This document shows, in pieces, positions 34,532 to 43,365 of a stretch of 64,000 nucleotides of DNA. The notes under the pieces are model-generated. The model was given only the letters and a program-made list of their open reading frames with translations. It had not been told where the DNA came from and ran no database searches. The position numbers and the translations under genes are program-made. The first letter of the stretch is position 1. Every line of letters begins with the position of its first letter. Origin of the DNA: Massilia sp. MS-15 (GTDB lineage Bacteria; Pseudomonadota; Gammaproteobacteria; Burkholderiales; Burkholderiaceae_D); contig NZ_JAIWIA010000038.1 of assembly GCF_020176695.1 (NCBI RefSeq), forward strand, positions 62,001-126,000, given 5' to 3'.

Positions 34532-37351
34532 ATGTCCCTAGTCAAGTCCGTCCGCGACAGCGGACTCAAACGGCGCCGCTTCCTGGTCGGTGCCGGTGTC
34601 GCCGCCGGCGCCGGCGCCCTGGCCCGGCAACTGCCACTGAACGTGATCGAGCCGGCGCGGGCCGATCCGGTGCCGGACGCCCCGGTACCCACCGAGATCA
34701 AGCGCACCGTCTGTACCCATTGCTCGGTGGGCTGCTCGGTGGACGCGGTGGTGGCCAACGGCGTCTGGGTGCGCCAGGAAGCCGCCTTCGATTCGCCCAT
34801 CAACATGGGTGCGCACTGCGCCAAGGGCGCGTCGGTGCGCGAGCACGCCTTTGGCGAGCACCGCCTGCGCTACCCGATGAAACTGGTGAACGGCAAGTAC
34901 CAGCGCATCTCCTGGGACCAGGCCATCAGCGAGATTGGCGACCGGCTGCTCGACCTGCGCCAGAAGGCCGGGCCGGATGCGCTGATGGTGATCGGCAGCT
35001 CCAAGCACAGCAACGAACAGGCCTACCTGCTGCGCAAATGGGTCGCGTTCTGGGGCTCCAACAACTGCGACCACCAGGCGCGCATCTGCCACTCGACCAC
35101 GGTCGCGGGCGTGGCCCAGACCTTCGGCTACGGGGCGATGACGAATTCCTTCAACGACCTGCACCACAGCAAGGCCGTGATGTTCATCGGTTCCAACCCG
35201 GCCGAGGCCCACCCGATCTCGATGCTGCACTTCCTGCACGCCAAGGAACTGGGTGCGAAGATGATCGTCATCGACCCGCGCTTCACCCGCACGGCGCGCT
35301 TCGCCCATCACTACGTGCGGGTGCGGCCGGGTACCGACATCCCCCTGGTGTGGGGCATCCTGTGGCACATCTTCCAGAACGGCTGGGAAGACAAGGAATA
35401 CATCGCGGCCCGTACCTGGGGCATGGAGGATGTCCGCAAGGAGGTCGCGAAGTGGACGCCGGACAAGGTTTCGGATATCACCGGCGTGCCGGAAGCCTCG
35501 GTCCGCATGGCGGCCGAGATGCTGGCCAAGAACAAGCCATCCTCGGTGGTCTGGTGCATGGGCATCACCCAGCACCACGTCGGCACCGCCAACGTGCGCG
35601 CCCTGTGCATCCTGCAGCTGGCGCTCGGTAACATTGGTGTTCCCGGCGGCGGCGCCAACATCTACCGCGGGCACGACAACGTGCAGGGCGCGACCGACGT
35701 CGGGCCCAACGGCGAATCGCTGCCCGGCTACTACGGCCTGGCCGAGGGCGCCTGGAAGCATTTCGCCAGCGTCTGGGGCGTCGACTACAACTGGATCCTG
35801 TCGCGCTTCGGCTCCAAGGAGCTGATGGAAAAGCCCGGCATCACGGTGTCGCGCTGGTTCGACGCGGTGAATGAAGAGAACAAGTACATCGACCAGCCGA
35901 GCAACCTGCGCGCGGTCATCTACTGGGGCCACGCGCCGAACAGCCAGACCCGCCTGCCGGACATGAAGGCCGCCATGCAGAAGCTCGACATGCTGGTGGT
36001 GATCGACCCCTATCCGAGCATGACGGCGTCGATGCACGGCCGCACCGATGGCGTCTACCTGCTGCCGGCCGCCTCGCAGTTCGAGACCTCGGGCTCGTGC
36101 ACCGCCTCGAACCGCAGCATCCAGTGGCGCGAACGCGTCATCATGCCGCTGTTCGAGTGCAAGACCGACCACGAGATCATGTACCTGTTCGCCAAGAAGT
36201 TCGGCTTCCACGAGGAACTGTGCAAGAACATCAAGGTCGTGATGAACGAACCGGTGGTCGAGGACATCCTGCGCGAGATCAACCGCTCCTGCTGGACCAT
36301 CGGCTACACCGGCTGCTCGCCCGAGCGCCTCAAGCTCCACATGGAGAACAAGCACACCTTCAACCCGACCACCATGCGCGCCGACGACGGTCCGTGCAAG
36401 GGCGACTATTATGGCCTGCCGTGGCCGTGCTGGGGTACGCCCGAAATGAAGCATCCCGGCACCCCGATCCTGTACGACATCAACAAGAGCGTGGGCGAGG
36501 GCGGCATGCCTTTCCGCGCCAACTGGGGCGTCGAGCACAACGGCTCCTCGCTGCTGGCGGCCGACGGCTCGACCAACAAGGACAGCCAGCTTGACACCGG
36601 CTATCCGGAGTTCGACCACGTGTTCCTGAAAAAGCTCGGCTGGTGGGCCGAACTGACGCCCCAGGAGCAGGCCATGGCCGAGGGCAAGAACTGGAAGACC
36701 GACAACTCGGGCGGCATCATCCGGGTCGTCATCGCCCATGGCTGCGCGCCCTATGGCAATGCACGGGCCCGCTGCAACGTGTGGAACTTCCCCGACCCGG
36801 TGCCCGTCCACCGCGAGCCGCTGGCCTCGCCGCGGCGCGACCTGGTCGCCAAGTACCCGACCTACGACGACAAGGCCAACTTCTGGCGCCTGCCGACCTT
36901 GTACAAGTCGGTGCAGGAAGTCGACTATTCGAAGGACTATCCGCTGATCATGACTTCCGGACGCCTGGTCGAGTACGAAGGCGGGGGCGAGGAAACCCGT
37001 TCCAACCCCTGGCTCGCCGAGCTGCAGCAGAACATGTTCGTGGAGATCAACCCGCGCGACGCGGCCCAGATCCGGGCAAAGGTCGGCGACTACGTCTGGG
37101 TCGAGACCCCGACCGGGGCGCGCCTGAAGATGATGGCGATGGTGACCGAGCGCGTGCCGATCGGGCTGGTGTGGGCACCCTTCCACTTCGGCGGCTGGTG
37201 GATGGGCGAAGACCTCGAGCGCCACTATCCCGAAGGCGGCGCGCCCACCGTGCGCGGCGAGGCCATCAACACGGCCTGGACCTACGGCTACGACGCCGTG
37301 ACGATGATGCAGGAAACCAAGGTGTCGCTGTGTCGGGTCGTCAAGGCCTAG
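34532..37351 (+). CDS. fdhA: Formate dehydrogenase alpha subunit (molybdopterin, Cys form)
   Basis: A 939-residue molybdopterin oxidoreductase that oxidises formate to CO2 in the periplasm. It has a TAT signal (LKRRRFLVGAGV), a [4Fe-4S] cluster site (Cys61, Cys64, Cys68, Cys96: CTHCSVGC and HCAKGA), and the active-site segment QARICHSTTVAG. Cys186 occupies the place of selenocysteine in E. coli FdnG/FdoG, and the adjacent His187 is the conserved catalytic His. The rest shows the guanine-dinucleotide-binding domains and a C-terminal beta-barrel domain. It is translated with fdhB and the gamma subunit as one operon. ATG preceded by GGAGAG. Confidence 0.95.
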   Translation: MSLVKSVRDSGLKRRRFLVGAGVAAGAGALARQLPLNVIEPARADPVPDAPVPTEIKRTVCTHCSVGCSVDAVVANGVWVRQEAAFDSPINMGAHCAKGASVREHAFGEHRLRYPMKLVNGKYQRISWDQAISEIGDRLLDLRQKAGPDALMVIGSSKHSNEQAYLLRKWVAFWGSNNCDHQARICHSTTVAGVAQTFGYGAMTNSFNDLHHSKAVMFIGSNPAEAHPISMLHFLHAKELGAKMIVIDPRFTRTARFAHHYVRVRPGTDIPLVWGILWHIFQNGWEDKEYIAARTWGMEDVRKEVAKWTPDKVSDITGVPEASVRMAAEMLAKNKPSSVVWCMGITQHHVGTANVRALCILQLALGNIGVPGGGANIYRGHDNVQGATDVGPNGESLPGYYGLAEGAWKHFASVWGVDYNWILSRFGSKELMEKPGITVSRWFDAVNEENKYIDQPSNLRAVIYWGHAPNSQTRLPDMKAAMQKLDMLVVIDPYPSMTASMHGRTDGVYLLPAASQFETSGSCTASNRSIQWRERVIMPLFECKTDHEIMYLFAKKFGFHEELCKNIKVVMNEPVVEDILREINRSCWTIGYTGCSPERLKLHMENKHTFNPTTMRADDGPCKGDYYGLPWPCWGTPEMKHPGTPILYDINKSVGEGGMPFRANWGVEHNGSSLLAADGSTNKDSQLDTGYPEFDHVFLKKLGWWAELTPQEQAMAEGKNWKTDNSGGIIRVVIAHGCAPYGNARARCNVWNFPDPVPVHREPLASPRRDLVAKYPTYDDKANFWRLPTLYKSVQEVDYSKDYPLIMTSGRLVEYEGGGEETRSNPWLAELQQNMFVEINPRDAAQIRAKVGDYVWVETPTGARLKMMAMVTERVPIGLVWAPFHFGGWWMGEDLERHYPEGGAPTVRGEAINTAWTYGYDAVTMMQETKVSLCRVVKA

Positions 37352-37382
37352 TGCGCCTCACCAACCAGCGGAGGAGGATGGT

Positions 37383-38066
37383 ATGGCCGCAAGAATGAAA
37401 TTTATTTGCGACACGGAGCGCTGCATCGACTGCAACGGCTGCGTAACCGCCTGCAAGAACGAACACGAGACGCCCTGGGGCATCAACCGGCGCCGCGTGG
37501 TGACCATCAACGACGGCATCCCGGGTGAGCGCTCGGTGTCGGTGGCCTGCATGCACTGCACCGACGCACCCTGCCTGGCGGTGTGCCCGACCAACTGCAT
37601 CTATCACACCGAGGACGGCATCGTCCTGCACAGCAAGGACCAGTGCATCGGTTGCGGCTACTGCTACTACGCCTGTCCGTTCGGCGCGCCGCAGTTCCCG
37701 GAGACGGGCATGTTCAACCACCGCGGCAAGATGGACAAGTGCACCTTCTGCGCCGGCGGTCCGGAACCGGATACCTCGGAAGCCGAGTTCAAGAAGTACG
37801 GACGCAACCGCATTGCCGAGGGCAAGCTGCCGGCCTGCGCCGAGCAGTGCGGCACCAAGGCCCTGCTGGGCGGCGAGGCCAACCAGATCGCTGACATCTA
37901 CCGCCAGCGCGTCGAGACCCGCGGCTACGGTCCCGAGCTGTGGGGCTGGAAGATCGCGTACGGCCGCCCGAAACGGGGCGGCGAGATCAAGACCAAGGGC
38001 GACCTGCCGCGTGTCAACCAGCAAACCGGCGACGTGCAGAACCAGCCGGGGAGGTTCCCGCAATGA
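37383..38066 (+). CDS. fdhB: Formate dehydrogenase beta (iron-sulfur) subunit
   Basis: A 227-residue ferredoxin-type subunit that carries electrons from FdhA to the membrane cytochrome. Four cysteine clusters are visible: CIDCNGCVTACKNEHE, CMHCTDAPCLAVCPTNC, CIGCGYCYYACPFG, and CTFC plus CAEQCGTKAL. No export signal of its own, so it should be co-exported with FdhA. AGGAGGA precedes the ATG. The 3' end overlaps the small lipoprotein gene by 4 nt. Confidence 0.94.
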   Translation: MAARMKFICDTERCIDCNGCVTACKNEHETPWGINRRRVVTINDGIPGERSVSVACMHCTDAPCLAVCPTNCIYHTEDGIVLHSKDQCIGCGYCYYACPFGAPQFPETGMFNHRGKMDKCTFCAGGPEPDTSEAEFKKYGRNRIAEGKLPACAEQCGTKALLGGEANQIADIYRQRVETRGYGPELWGWKIAYGRPKRGGEIKTKGDLPRVNQQTGDVQNQPGRFPQ

Positions 38067-38278
38067 AGCTTCTCCGCTACTGTGTCCTGGCGCTGCCACT
38101 GCTGCTGGCAGGCTGCCTCGAAGTCGACCAGCATCCCGAATGGTTGCACGGCAAGTACGCCGGCAAGGAAGACAACCGGCATTTCCAGACCCGCTTCCAC
38201 AGCGACCGGCTGGCCTGGTCGGCCGCCGTCCAGGACCGCGGCATGAAGCAGAACGAGTACAACCGGGCCAACCCGTAA
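38063..38278 (+). CDS. Small lipoprotein inserted between fdhB and the gamma subunit
   Basis: A 71-residue predicted lipoprotein (MKLLRYCVLALPLLLAGCLE; lipobox LAGC). The mature part is 54 residues, hydrophilic and charged (HPEWLHGKYAGKEDNRHFQT). The ATG overlaps the fdhB stop. I know no function. Its position between the beta and gamma subunits suggests a periplasmic accessory of the complex. Confidence 0.8.
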   Translation: MKLLRYCVLALPLLLAGCLEVDQHPEWLHGKYAGKEDNRHFQTRFHSDRLAWSAAVQDRGMKQNEYNRANP

Positions 38279-38288
38279 GGAGCCGACC

Positions 38289-39395
38289 ATGTCCGCCACT
38301 TCCCTGCGCGCGAAGCTCCCCGTCTGGCAGGCGCTGCTGCTGGTCCTGCTGGTCTCCGCGCTGCTGCTCCCGTCCGCCTGGGCCGGCGTACCGAACAAGG
38401 ATGCCAAGCCCGCCTATGCCGAGGAGCAGACCATGCTCCAGATCGAAGCCGATTCCGTCGTGCCCGAGCCCGGCATGGGCAACGCGGCGTCGGGCCGGGT
38501 CCACATGGACCGCAACTACCTGGGCCAGTACGGCGCCACCGAGGCGAATGTCATCGTCCAGCGCGGCGGCAACACCTGGCGCCACCTGCGCAACGGCCCG
38601 CTGGCGAGCATCGCCGGCTTCATCCTGCTGGCGGTGCCTTTCCTGATCTTCGTGTTCTACCAGATCATCGGCGCGGCCAAGGAAGTGCCGGCGTCCGGAC
38701 GGCGCATCAAGCGCTTCACCGCCTGGGAGCGCCATGTGCACTGGGCCACGGCCTATACGTTCATCGCGCTGGCGGTCACCGGCATCATCATCATGTACGG
38801 CAAGAACATCATGCTGCCCTGGATGGGGCACGACCTGTTCTCCTGGTTCGCCATCATCTCGAAATACCTGCACAATTTCGTCGGGCCGCTGTTTATCGTG
38901 TGTTCGATCCTGATGTTCATTACCTTCGTGCGGCGCAACTTCTTCAACCGGAACGACTGGCAGTGGGTGAAGCAGGGTGGGGGACTGGTGTCGCACAGGC
39001 ACGTGCCGGCCGGCTTCTTCAATGCTGGCGAGAAGGCCTGGTTCTGGCTCGGCGTGACGCTGCTGGGCATCGTGATGTCGATCTCCGGCCTGATCCTCGA
39101 CTTCGTCACCTTCGGACAGACCCGCTGGGTGCTGCAGGCGGCGAACTACCTGCATATCGGCGGCGCCGCCCTGTACATCGCCGCGGCCATGGGCCACATC
39201 TACATCGGCACCTGGGGCACGCCGGGCGCCTACCAGGCCATGCGCGAAGGCACGGTCGACGAGAACTGGGCCGCCGCCCACCACGCCCTGTGGCACGAAG
39301 AGGTCAGGAACGGCACCGCCACCGATCCGGCGCACCGGCCGCATCCGGACAAGGCCCCGGGCCGGTCTTCCCCGCGGCCCGGTCCCGCGCACTGA
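38289..39395 (+). CDS. fdhC: Formate dehydrogenase gamma subunit (cytochrome b556)
   Basis: A 368-residue diheme-b membrane subunit that transfers electrons from the dehydrogenase to quinone. It starts with a signal-like segment (VWQALLLVLLVSALLLPSAW) and a periplasmic stretch of about 75 residues, then four core helices. Likely haem ligands lie in RHVHWATAYTF, KYLHNFVGPLF, NYLHIGGAALY and MGHIYIG. The soluble tail (ENWAAAHHALWHEEV) is characteristic. The N-terminal extension is longer than in E. coli FdnI. Confidence 0.93.
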   Translation: MSATSLRAKLPVWQALLLVLLVSALLLPSAWAGVPNKDAKPAYAEEQTMLQIEADSVVPEPGMGNAASGRVHMDRNYLGQYGATEANVIVQRGGNTWRHLRNGPLASIAGFILLAVPFLIFVFYQIIGAAKEVPASGRRIKRFTAWERHVHWATAYTFIALAVTGIIIMYGKNIMLPWMGHDLFSWFAIISKYLHNFVGPLFIVCSILMFITFVRRNFFNRNDWQWVKQGGGLVSHRHVPAGFFNAGEKAWFWLGVTLLGIVMSISGLILDFVTFGQTRWVLQAANYLHIGGAALYIAAAMGHIYIGTWGTPGAYQAMREGTVDENWAAAHHALWHEEVRNGTATDPAHRPHPDKAPGRSSPRPGPAH

Positions 39396-39414
39396 GCGGC
39401 CCATGAGGGACACC

Positions 39415-39870
39415 ATGAAAGCATCCACCATCCTGATCCATGGCGCGCTGGCCGTTCTGGCGCTGGGGGCCAGCGGCTGCGACCGCGGCCGCCACCCGAG
39501 CGTGGGCGGCATCGAGCAGACCAAGTATCCGGGCCAGGTCTCGGCGGGCGGGCGCAGCAGCGGCGCCATCATCGCCAGCACCGCCAAGCCAGTGACCGAC
39601 GCGACCTATGCCGGCGGCCAGCCCGGCATCGCGGGCGGCGCGGGCGGTACCACGGGCGGCGCGGCCACCGCCGGCACCGTGCAGGAAACCGGCCAGGGGC
39701 CGACCTCGGGCGTCACCCCGCCTTCGGGCGCGCAGCCAGGCACCCAGACCCCACCGGGCGACCACGGCCGCACGGCGGCACCCGCCCCCGGCACGGTCGA
39801 GGCGCCGGCCGCCACCAATACCGCGCCGCAGGGACCGGCGGCGCCAGGCACACTGGGAGCGAAGCAATGA
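39415..39870 (+). CDS. Pro/Gly/Ala-rich putative lipoprotein in the fdh operon
   Basis: A 151-residue secreted protein. It begins MKASTILIHGALAVLALGAS with GC directly after, giving a lipobox-like LGASGC. The mature chain is low-complexity, rich in Gly, Ala, Pro and Thr, and looks disordered. An ATG four codons upstream (39403) is possible, but AGGGA fits the chosen start. The stop overlaps the next start by 4 nt. No known function. Confidence 0.65.
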   Translation: MKASTILIHGALAVLALGASGCDRGRHPSVGGIEQTKYPGQVSAGGRSSGAIIASTAKPVTDATYAGGQPGIAGGAGGTTGGAATAGTVQETGQGPTSGVTPPSGAQPGTQTPPGDHGRTAAPAPGTVEAPAATNTAPQGPAAPGTLGAKQ

Positions 39871-40673
39871 ATACCCCATTTCACCACCGCTGCTTGCGCG
39901 CCGCGCTGGCCGTCCTGCTGGCCTGGGGCGGCGCCGCCTCGGCTGCATTGCCGGCGCTGACGCCGGCCCAGCAGCAGGAAGCCGCGGCCAAGAAGGCGGC
40001 GGCCGATGCCAAGGCCGCCAAGGACAAAGAGGCGCTCATGGCCACGATGGACGCCCTGAGCAACCGCTGGCGCGCGCAGGCATCCTCGAAGGGCTGGCGC
40101 ATCAACCCGCCGGTAACGATTGCCGCGGCCCCGGCTGCAACGGTGACCGCCGCTCCGGGCGCCGCCATGCCGGCCGGCGCCGCCCCGGGCGTGACGCCGC
40201 CACCGGGCGCGGCCGGTATCGCCGGCACGGGTACCATGGCGCCGGGCGCCGTCGCCAACCCGCAGGCGCCCGGCGCCGCGCCACCGGGCGCGGCTGGTAT
40301 CGCCGGCACGGGTACCATGGCGCCGGGCGCCGTCGCCAACCCGCAGGCGCCCGGCGCCGCGCCACCGGGCGCGGCGCGCGCCGCCGCTGCCGCCGGCATG
40401 GTGCCGCCGGGCGTGACCCCGCCGAACGCAGGCATGCCCGCGGCAGCGCCGGCCAACGCCGCGCCGGGCTCGGCCGCGGCCGCCCCGGCCACCGGCGCGG
40501 CCCCGCTCAGTCGCCAGGCGCTGAACGCGGCCAACGTCCCGATCAAGAGCGAGAAACTGGGCACCGCGGCGCCCAGCGAAGACGTGAAGAAGGTGCCGAC
40601 CAGGTCCGTTCCGAAAGGCGTGGGTCCGGCGGTCGAGAAGGAACACAGTCCCAAGACGGCGAACAAGCAATGA
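39867..40673 (+). CDS. Ala/Pro-rich secreted protein with 27-residue tandem repeat
   Basis: A 268-residue protein with a signal peptide (LRAALAVLLAWGGAASAALP) followed by a short charged helix (QQQEAAAKKAAADAKAAKDK), then long Ala/Pro/Gly-rich sequence. The centre contains two full copies and part of a third of a 27-residue unit (core AGIAGTGTMAPGAVANPQAP). The C-terminus is more ordered (ALNAANVPIKSEKLG) and positively charged. It overlaps both neighbours by 4 nt, so it is part of the operon. Function unknown; a periplasmic linker or scaffold is speculative. Confidence 0.65.
   Translation: MNTPFHHRCLRAALAVLLAWGGAASAALPALTPAQQQEAAAKKAAADAKAAKDKEALMATMDALSNRWRAQASSKGWRINPPVTIAAAPAATVTAAPGAAMPAGAAPGVTPPPGAAGIAGTGTMAPGAVANPQAPGAAPPGAAGIAGTGTMAPGAVANPQAPGAAPPGAARAAAAAGMVPPGVTPPNAGMPAAAPANAAPGSAAAAPATGAAPLSRQALNAANVPIKSEKLGTAAPSEDVKKVPTRSVPKGVGPAVEKEHSPKTANKQ
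40201..40376 (+). repeat. 81-bp in-frame tandem repeat
   Basis: A unit beginning CACCGGGCGCGG at 40201 recurs at 40282 and partly at 40363, a period of 81 bp. The two full copies differ at very few positions, which points to recent duplication. The period is a multiple of three, so the frame of the host gene is preserved. Confidence 0.9.
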
Positions 40674-41116
40674 AGATGGCAAGCATGCCGATCGCGGTGA
40701 TCATGCAGCGCCGCACCGTGCAGCACCGCTGGGCCGACGAGGCCTGGGGCGCCGTGGGCGTGGTGCCCGACCGTGGCGACCTGCCGCGCCTGCAGGTGCT
40801 CAGCGAAAGCCCGGAACGCGACTACTACCTGGTGTCCGGACTCGAGCTCGAGCTGTACACCGACGAGCACGAGGGCTACTACGAGAACTGCATGGCGCCG
40901 GAATCGAAGGTCTTCGTGCTGTGGCGCATGGAGGAGGGCAAGGCGGTCCCGGTGCGCGCCTCGGTCAGCTACGTCGAAGGCACGCGCATGTTCGACTCGG
41001 GCGAACAGGCCGACGGCGTGGCCATGCCCGCCGACATCTACGCCTGGCTGGCCGCCTACCTGCGCGAACACTACCAGCCCCAGCCGAGGGGCCGGCGCGG
41101 CCGCCAGCACGGATGA
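40670..41116 (+). CDS. DUF3305 family protein
   Basis: A 148-residue protein with no signal peptide, matching the DUF3305 pattern (PIAVIMQRRTVQHRWADEAW near the start; SYVEGTRMFDSGEQADGVAM; a basic C-terminus). DUF3305 genes sit beside DUF3306 and formate dehydrogenase genes in beta- and alphaproteobacteria. The biochemical role is not known; cofactor or Fe-S maturation is an inference from context. Overlaps the previous and next genes by 4 nt. Confidence 0.85.
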   Translation: MKMASMPIAVIMQRRTVQHRWADEAWGAVGVVPDRGDLPRLQVLSESPERDYYLVSGLELELYTDEHEGYYENCMAPESKVFVLWRMEEGKAVPVRASVSYVEGTRMFDSGEQADGVAMPADIYAWLAAYLREHYQPQPRGRRGRQHG

Positions 41117-41688
41117 GTGGAACGACGATGCCCGACGAAGGCTTCCTGCGGCGCTGGGCGCGCCTGAAATCCGGCGGCGAGCAAGCGCCCGCCGCGCCCG
41201 ACCGTGCGCCGGCCGCGCCCTCACGCGGGGCCGCAATCGCCCGGCCGGCCGCGGCCGAGGCCAAGGCAGTGGCGCTCCCGCCGCCTGCCGGCGGCGCCGG
41301 CACGGCGCAGGAGCAGCGTCCCCCGCCGACCCTGGAAGACGCGGCCTGCCTCACCCCGGAGGACGATTTTTCCGCCTTCGTGGCCAGGGGCGTCGACAAG
41401 TCGGTGCAGCGCCTTGCCCTGAAAAAATTGTTCGCCGATCCGCATTTCAAGCTGGTCGACGGACTCGACCTCTACATGCACGACTATAACCAGGCGGCGC
41501 CGCTCGCGCCGGAAGTGCTGGCTTCGCTCAAGCATGCCCCCGACGTGCTGTCGCGGCTGTTCGGCGAGCCGCCGGCCGACGGCGGGGCCGCCGCAGGGCA
41601 GGCCCAGGCCCAGGCGCCTATCCAGGCAGATGGACCGGCGCCCGAGGCCGCGCCGGCGCCGCCGTCCACACCACAAGGGAACGCATGA
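41113..41688 (+). CDS. DUF3306 family protein
   Basis: A 191-residue protein with the DUF3306 hallmark near the N-terminus (EGFLRRWARLKSGG), a variable Ala/Pro linker, and a conserved core (LTPEDDFSAFVARGVD; LKKLFADPHFKLVDGLDLYM). The C-terminal 40 residues are low-complexity. It is cytoplasmic and of unknown function, always near formate dehydrogenase genes. Translationally coupled to its neighbours. Confidence 0.85.
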   Translation: MSGTTMPDEGFLRRWARLKSGGEQAPAAPDRAPAAPSRGAAIARPAAAEAKAVALPPPAGGAGTAQEQRPPPTLEDAACLTPEDDFSAFVARGVDKSVQRLALKKLFADPHFKLVDGLDLYMHDYNQAAPLAPEVLASLKHAPDVLSRLFGEPPADGGAAAGQAQAQAPIQADGPAPEAAPAPPSTPQGNA

Positions 41689-43352
41689 ACATCCGATTCA
41701 CCGAGCATCCACCGTCCGACCCGCTGCAGGAGGGCCGCGACGCCCAGGCCAGGAGCGCCGCCATCCTGGCCGCCGACGCGTTTCCCCCATACGAAGCCAC
41801 GCTCACCGTGGACTACCGCTCGGCCGGCCGCACGCTGGTGGTCGGCTCCGCGGAGCAGGCCCTGCCGTGGGCCGACCGCCTGGCGGCGAGCCTGCCGGTC
41901 ACCGTGCTGCTGCTCGACCAGCAGGATGCGCTGCCGTCCCGGCCGTATCCGGTGCACGTGGCGCGCGCGGTGGCGCTGGCCGGCTGGCTGGGCGCCTTCG
42001 AGGCGCGCTGGCAGGCGCCCGGCCAGCCGGCCGGCCAGGGCCGCTTCGACCTGGTGCTGGACCTGGCCCCGAGCCGCCTGATTCCGAGCCACCAGCGGCC
42101 GCATGGCTACCATGCACCCGGCTACGACGAAGCGGCCCGGCTGGGAGCGGTCGAGGCCATGCGCGAGATGGTGGGCGAGTTCGAGAAACCGAAGTATTTC
42201 GCCTACAAGGAGCGCAGCTGCGCCCATGGACGCAACGGCCAGAAGGGCTGCAGCGCCTGCATCGAGATCTGCTCGGCCCAGGCCATTGCCGGCGACGGCG
42301 ACCGGATCAAGGTCAATCCCTACCTGTGCGCCGGCTGCGGCGCCTGCTCCACCGTCTGCCCGACCGGTGCCATCAGCTATGCCTTCCCGCCGGCCGCGCT
42401 CACCGGCAGGCGCATGCAGGCGGCGCTGCGCGCCTTCCGCGAGGCCGGCGGCGCCGAGCCGGTGTTCCTGCTGCACGATCCCGAGCACGGCGCGGCCCTG
42501 CTGGGACAATTGGGGGAGGCCGTGCCGGGCCGGATCATCCCGCTCGCGCTGCAGCACACGGCATCGACCGGCATCGATGTCTGGCTGGCCGCCGTGGCCT
42601 ACGGGGCGGCCGGGGTCGCGGTGCTGATGACCGGCCACGAAGCGCCCCAGTACGTGGCCGCGCTCGACCGGCAGATGGAGATCGCGCAGGCGGTGCTCGA
42701 CGGTCTCGGCTACCAGGGCCCGCACGTGCAACTGCTGCGGGTCGGCGCACCGGAAGAACTGGCGCTGGCGCTGCGTCATGCGCCGCGCGGCCAGGTGCCC
42801 GCCGAGCCGGCCGTGTTCCACCTGGCGAACGACAAGCGCAACTCGCTCGACTATGCGCTCGCCCACCTCCACCTGCACGCGCCGCGCCAGCCGGACCAGG
42901 TGGCGCTGCCGGCCGGCGCGCCCTTCGGGGCGCTCGAGGTCGACCGCAAGGCGTGCAGCCTGTGCATGTCCTGTGTCGGCGCCTGCCCGGCGGGCGCGCT
43001 ACAGGATGGGCAGGGCGCACCGCTGCTGCGCTTCATCGAGCAGAACTGCGTGCAGTGCGGCCTGTGCGCCAGCACCTGCCCCGAGGACGCGATCACGCTG
43101 GTGCCGCGCCTGTCCTTCCAGGAGACGCGCAAGCATGCAGTGGTGCTCAACGAATCGCAGCCCTTCCACTGCATCCGCTGCGACAAGCCTTTCGGCACGC
43201 TGCAGATGGTCGAGAACATGCTCGGCCGGCTGGCGGCGCATCCGGCCTTCAGTGGCCACCTCGACCGTTTGCGCATGTGCGGTGACTGCCGCGTGATCGA
43301 CATGATGGAGCCGGCCGGCGAGATGCGCGTGACGGCCCTGAAGCGGGACTGA
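41685..43352 (+). CDS. Multi-[4Fe-4S] polyferredoxin-like protein of the fdh cluster
   Basis: A 555-residue soluble protein. The first 170 residues have no recognised domain but include a Rossmann-like stretch. Then come ferredoxin motifs CSACIEICSAQAI and CAGCGACSTVCPTGAI (residues about 185-225), a middle domain of about 180 residues, a second pair CSLCMSCVGACPAGAL and CVQCGLCASTCPEDAI (about 425-475), and CIRCDKPFG. This could hold at least four clusters. Such proteins accompany DUF3305/DUF3306 in formate dehydrogenase loci and may shuttle electrons or assist maturation. Confidence 0.85.
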   Translation: MNIRFTEHPPSDPLQEGRDAQARSAAILAADAFPPYEATLTVDYRSAGRTLVVGSAEQALPWADRLAASLPVTVLLLDQQDALPSRPYPVHVARAVALAGWLGAFEARWQAPGQPAGQGRFDLVLDLAPSRLIPSHQRPHGYHAPGYDEAARLGAVEAMREMVGEFEKPKYFAYKERSCAHGRNGQKGCSACIEICSAQAIAGDGDRIKVNPYLCAGCGACSTVCPTGAISYAFPPAALTGRRMQAALRAFREAGGAEPVFLLHDPEHGAALLGQLGEAVPGRIIPLALQHTASTGIDVWLAAVAYGAAGVAVLMTGHEAPQYVAALDRQMEIAQAVLDGLGYQGPHVQLLRVGAPEELALALRHAPRGQVPAEPAVFHLANDKRNSLDYALAHLHLHAPRQPDQVALPAGAPFGALEVDRKACSLCMSCVGACPAGALQDGQGAPLLRFIEQNCVQCGLCASTCPEDAITLVPRLSFQETRKHAVVLNESQPFHCIRCDKPFGTLQMVENMLGRLAAHPAFSGHLDRLRMCGDCRVIDMMEPAGEMRVTALKRD

Positions 43353-43365
43353 CCCAGGAGACACC

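Noticed and set aside
34538..37225. 895-residue minus-strand open frame
   Set aside because: Lies antisense within fdhA, which has all catalytic motifs; the antisense translation has no domains.
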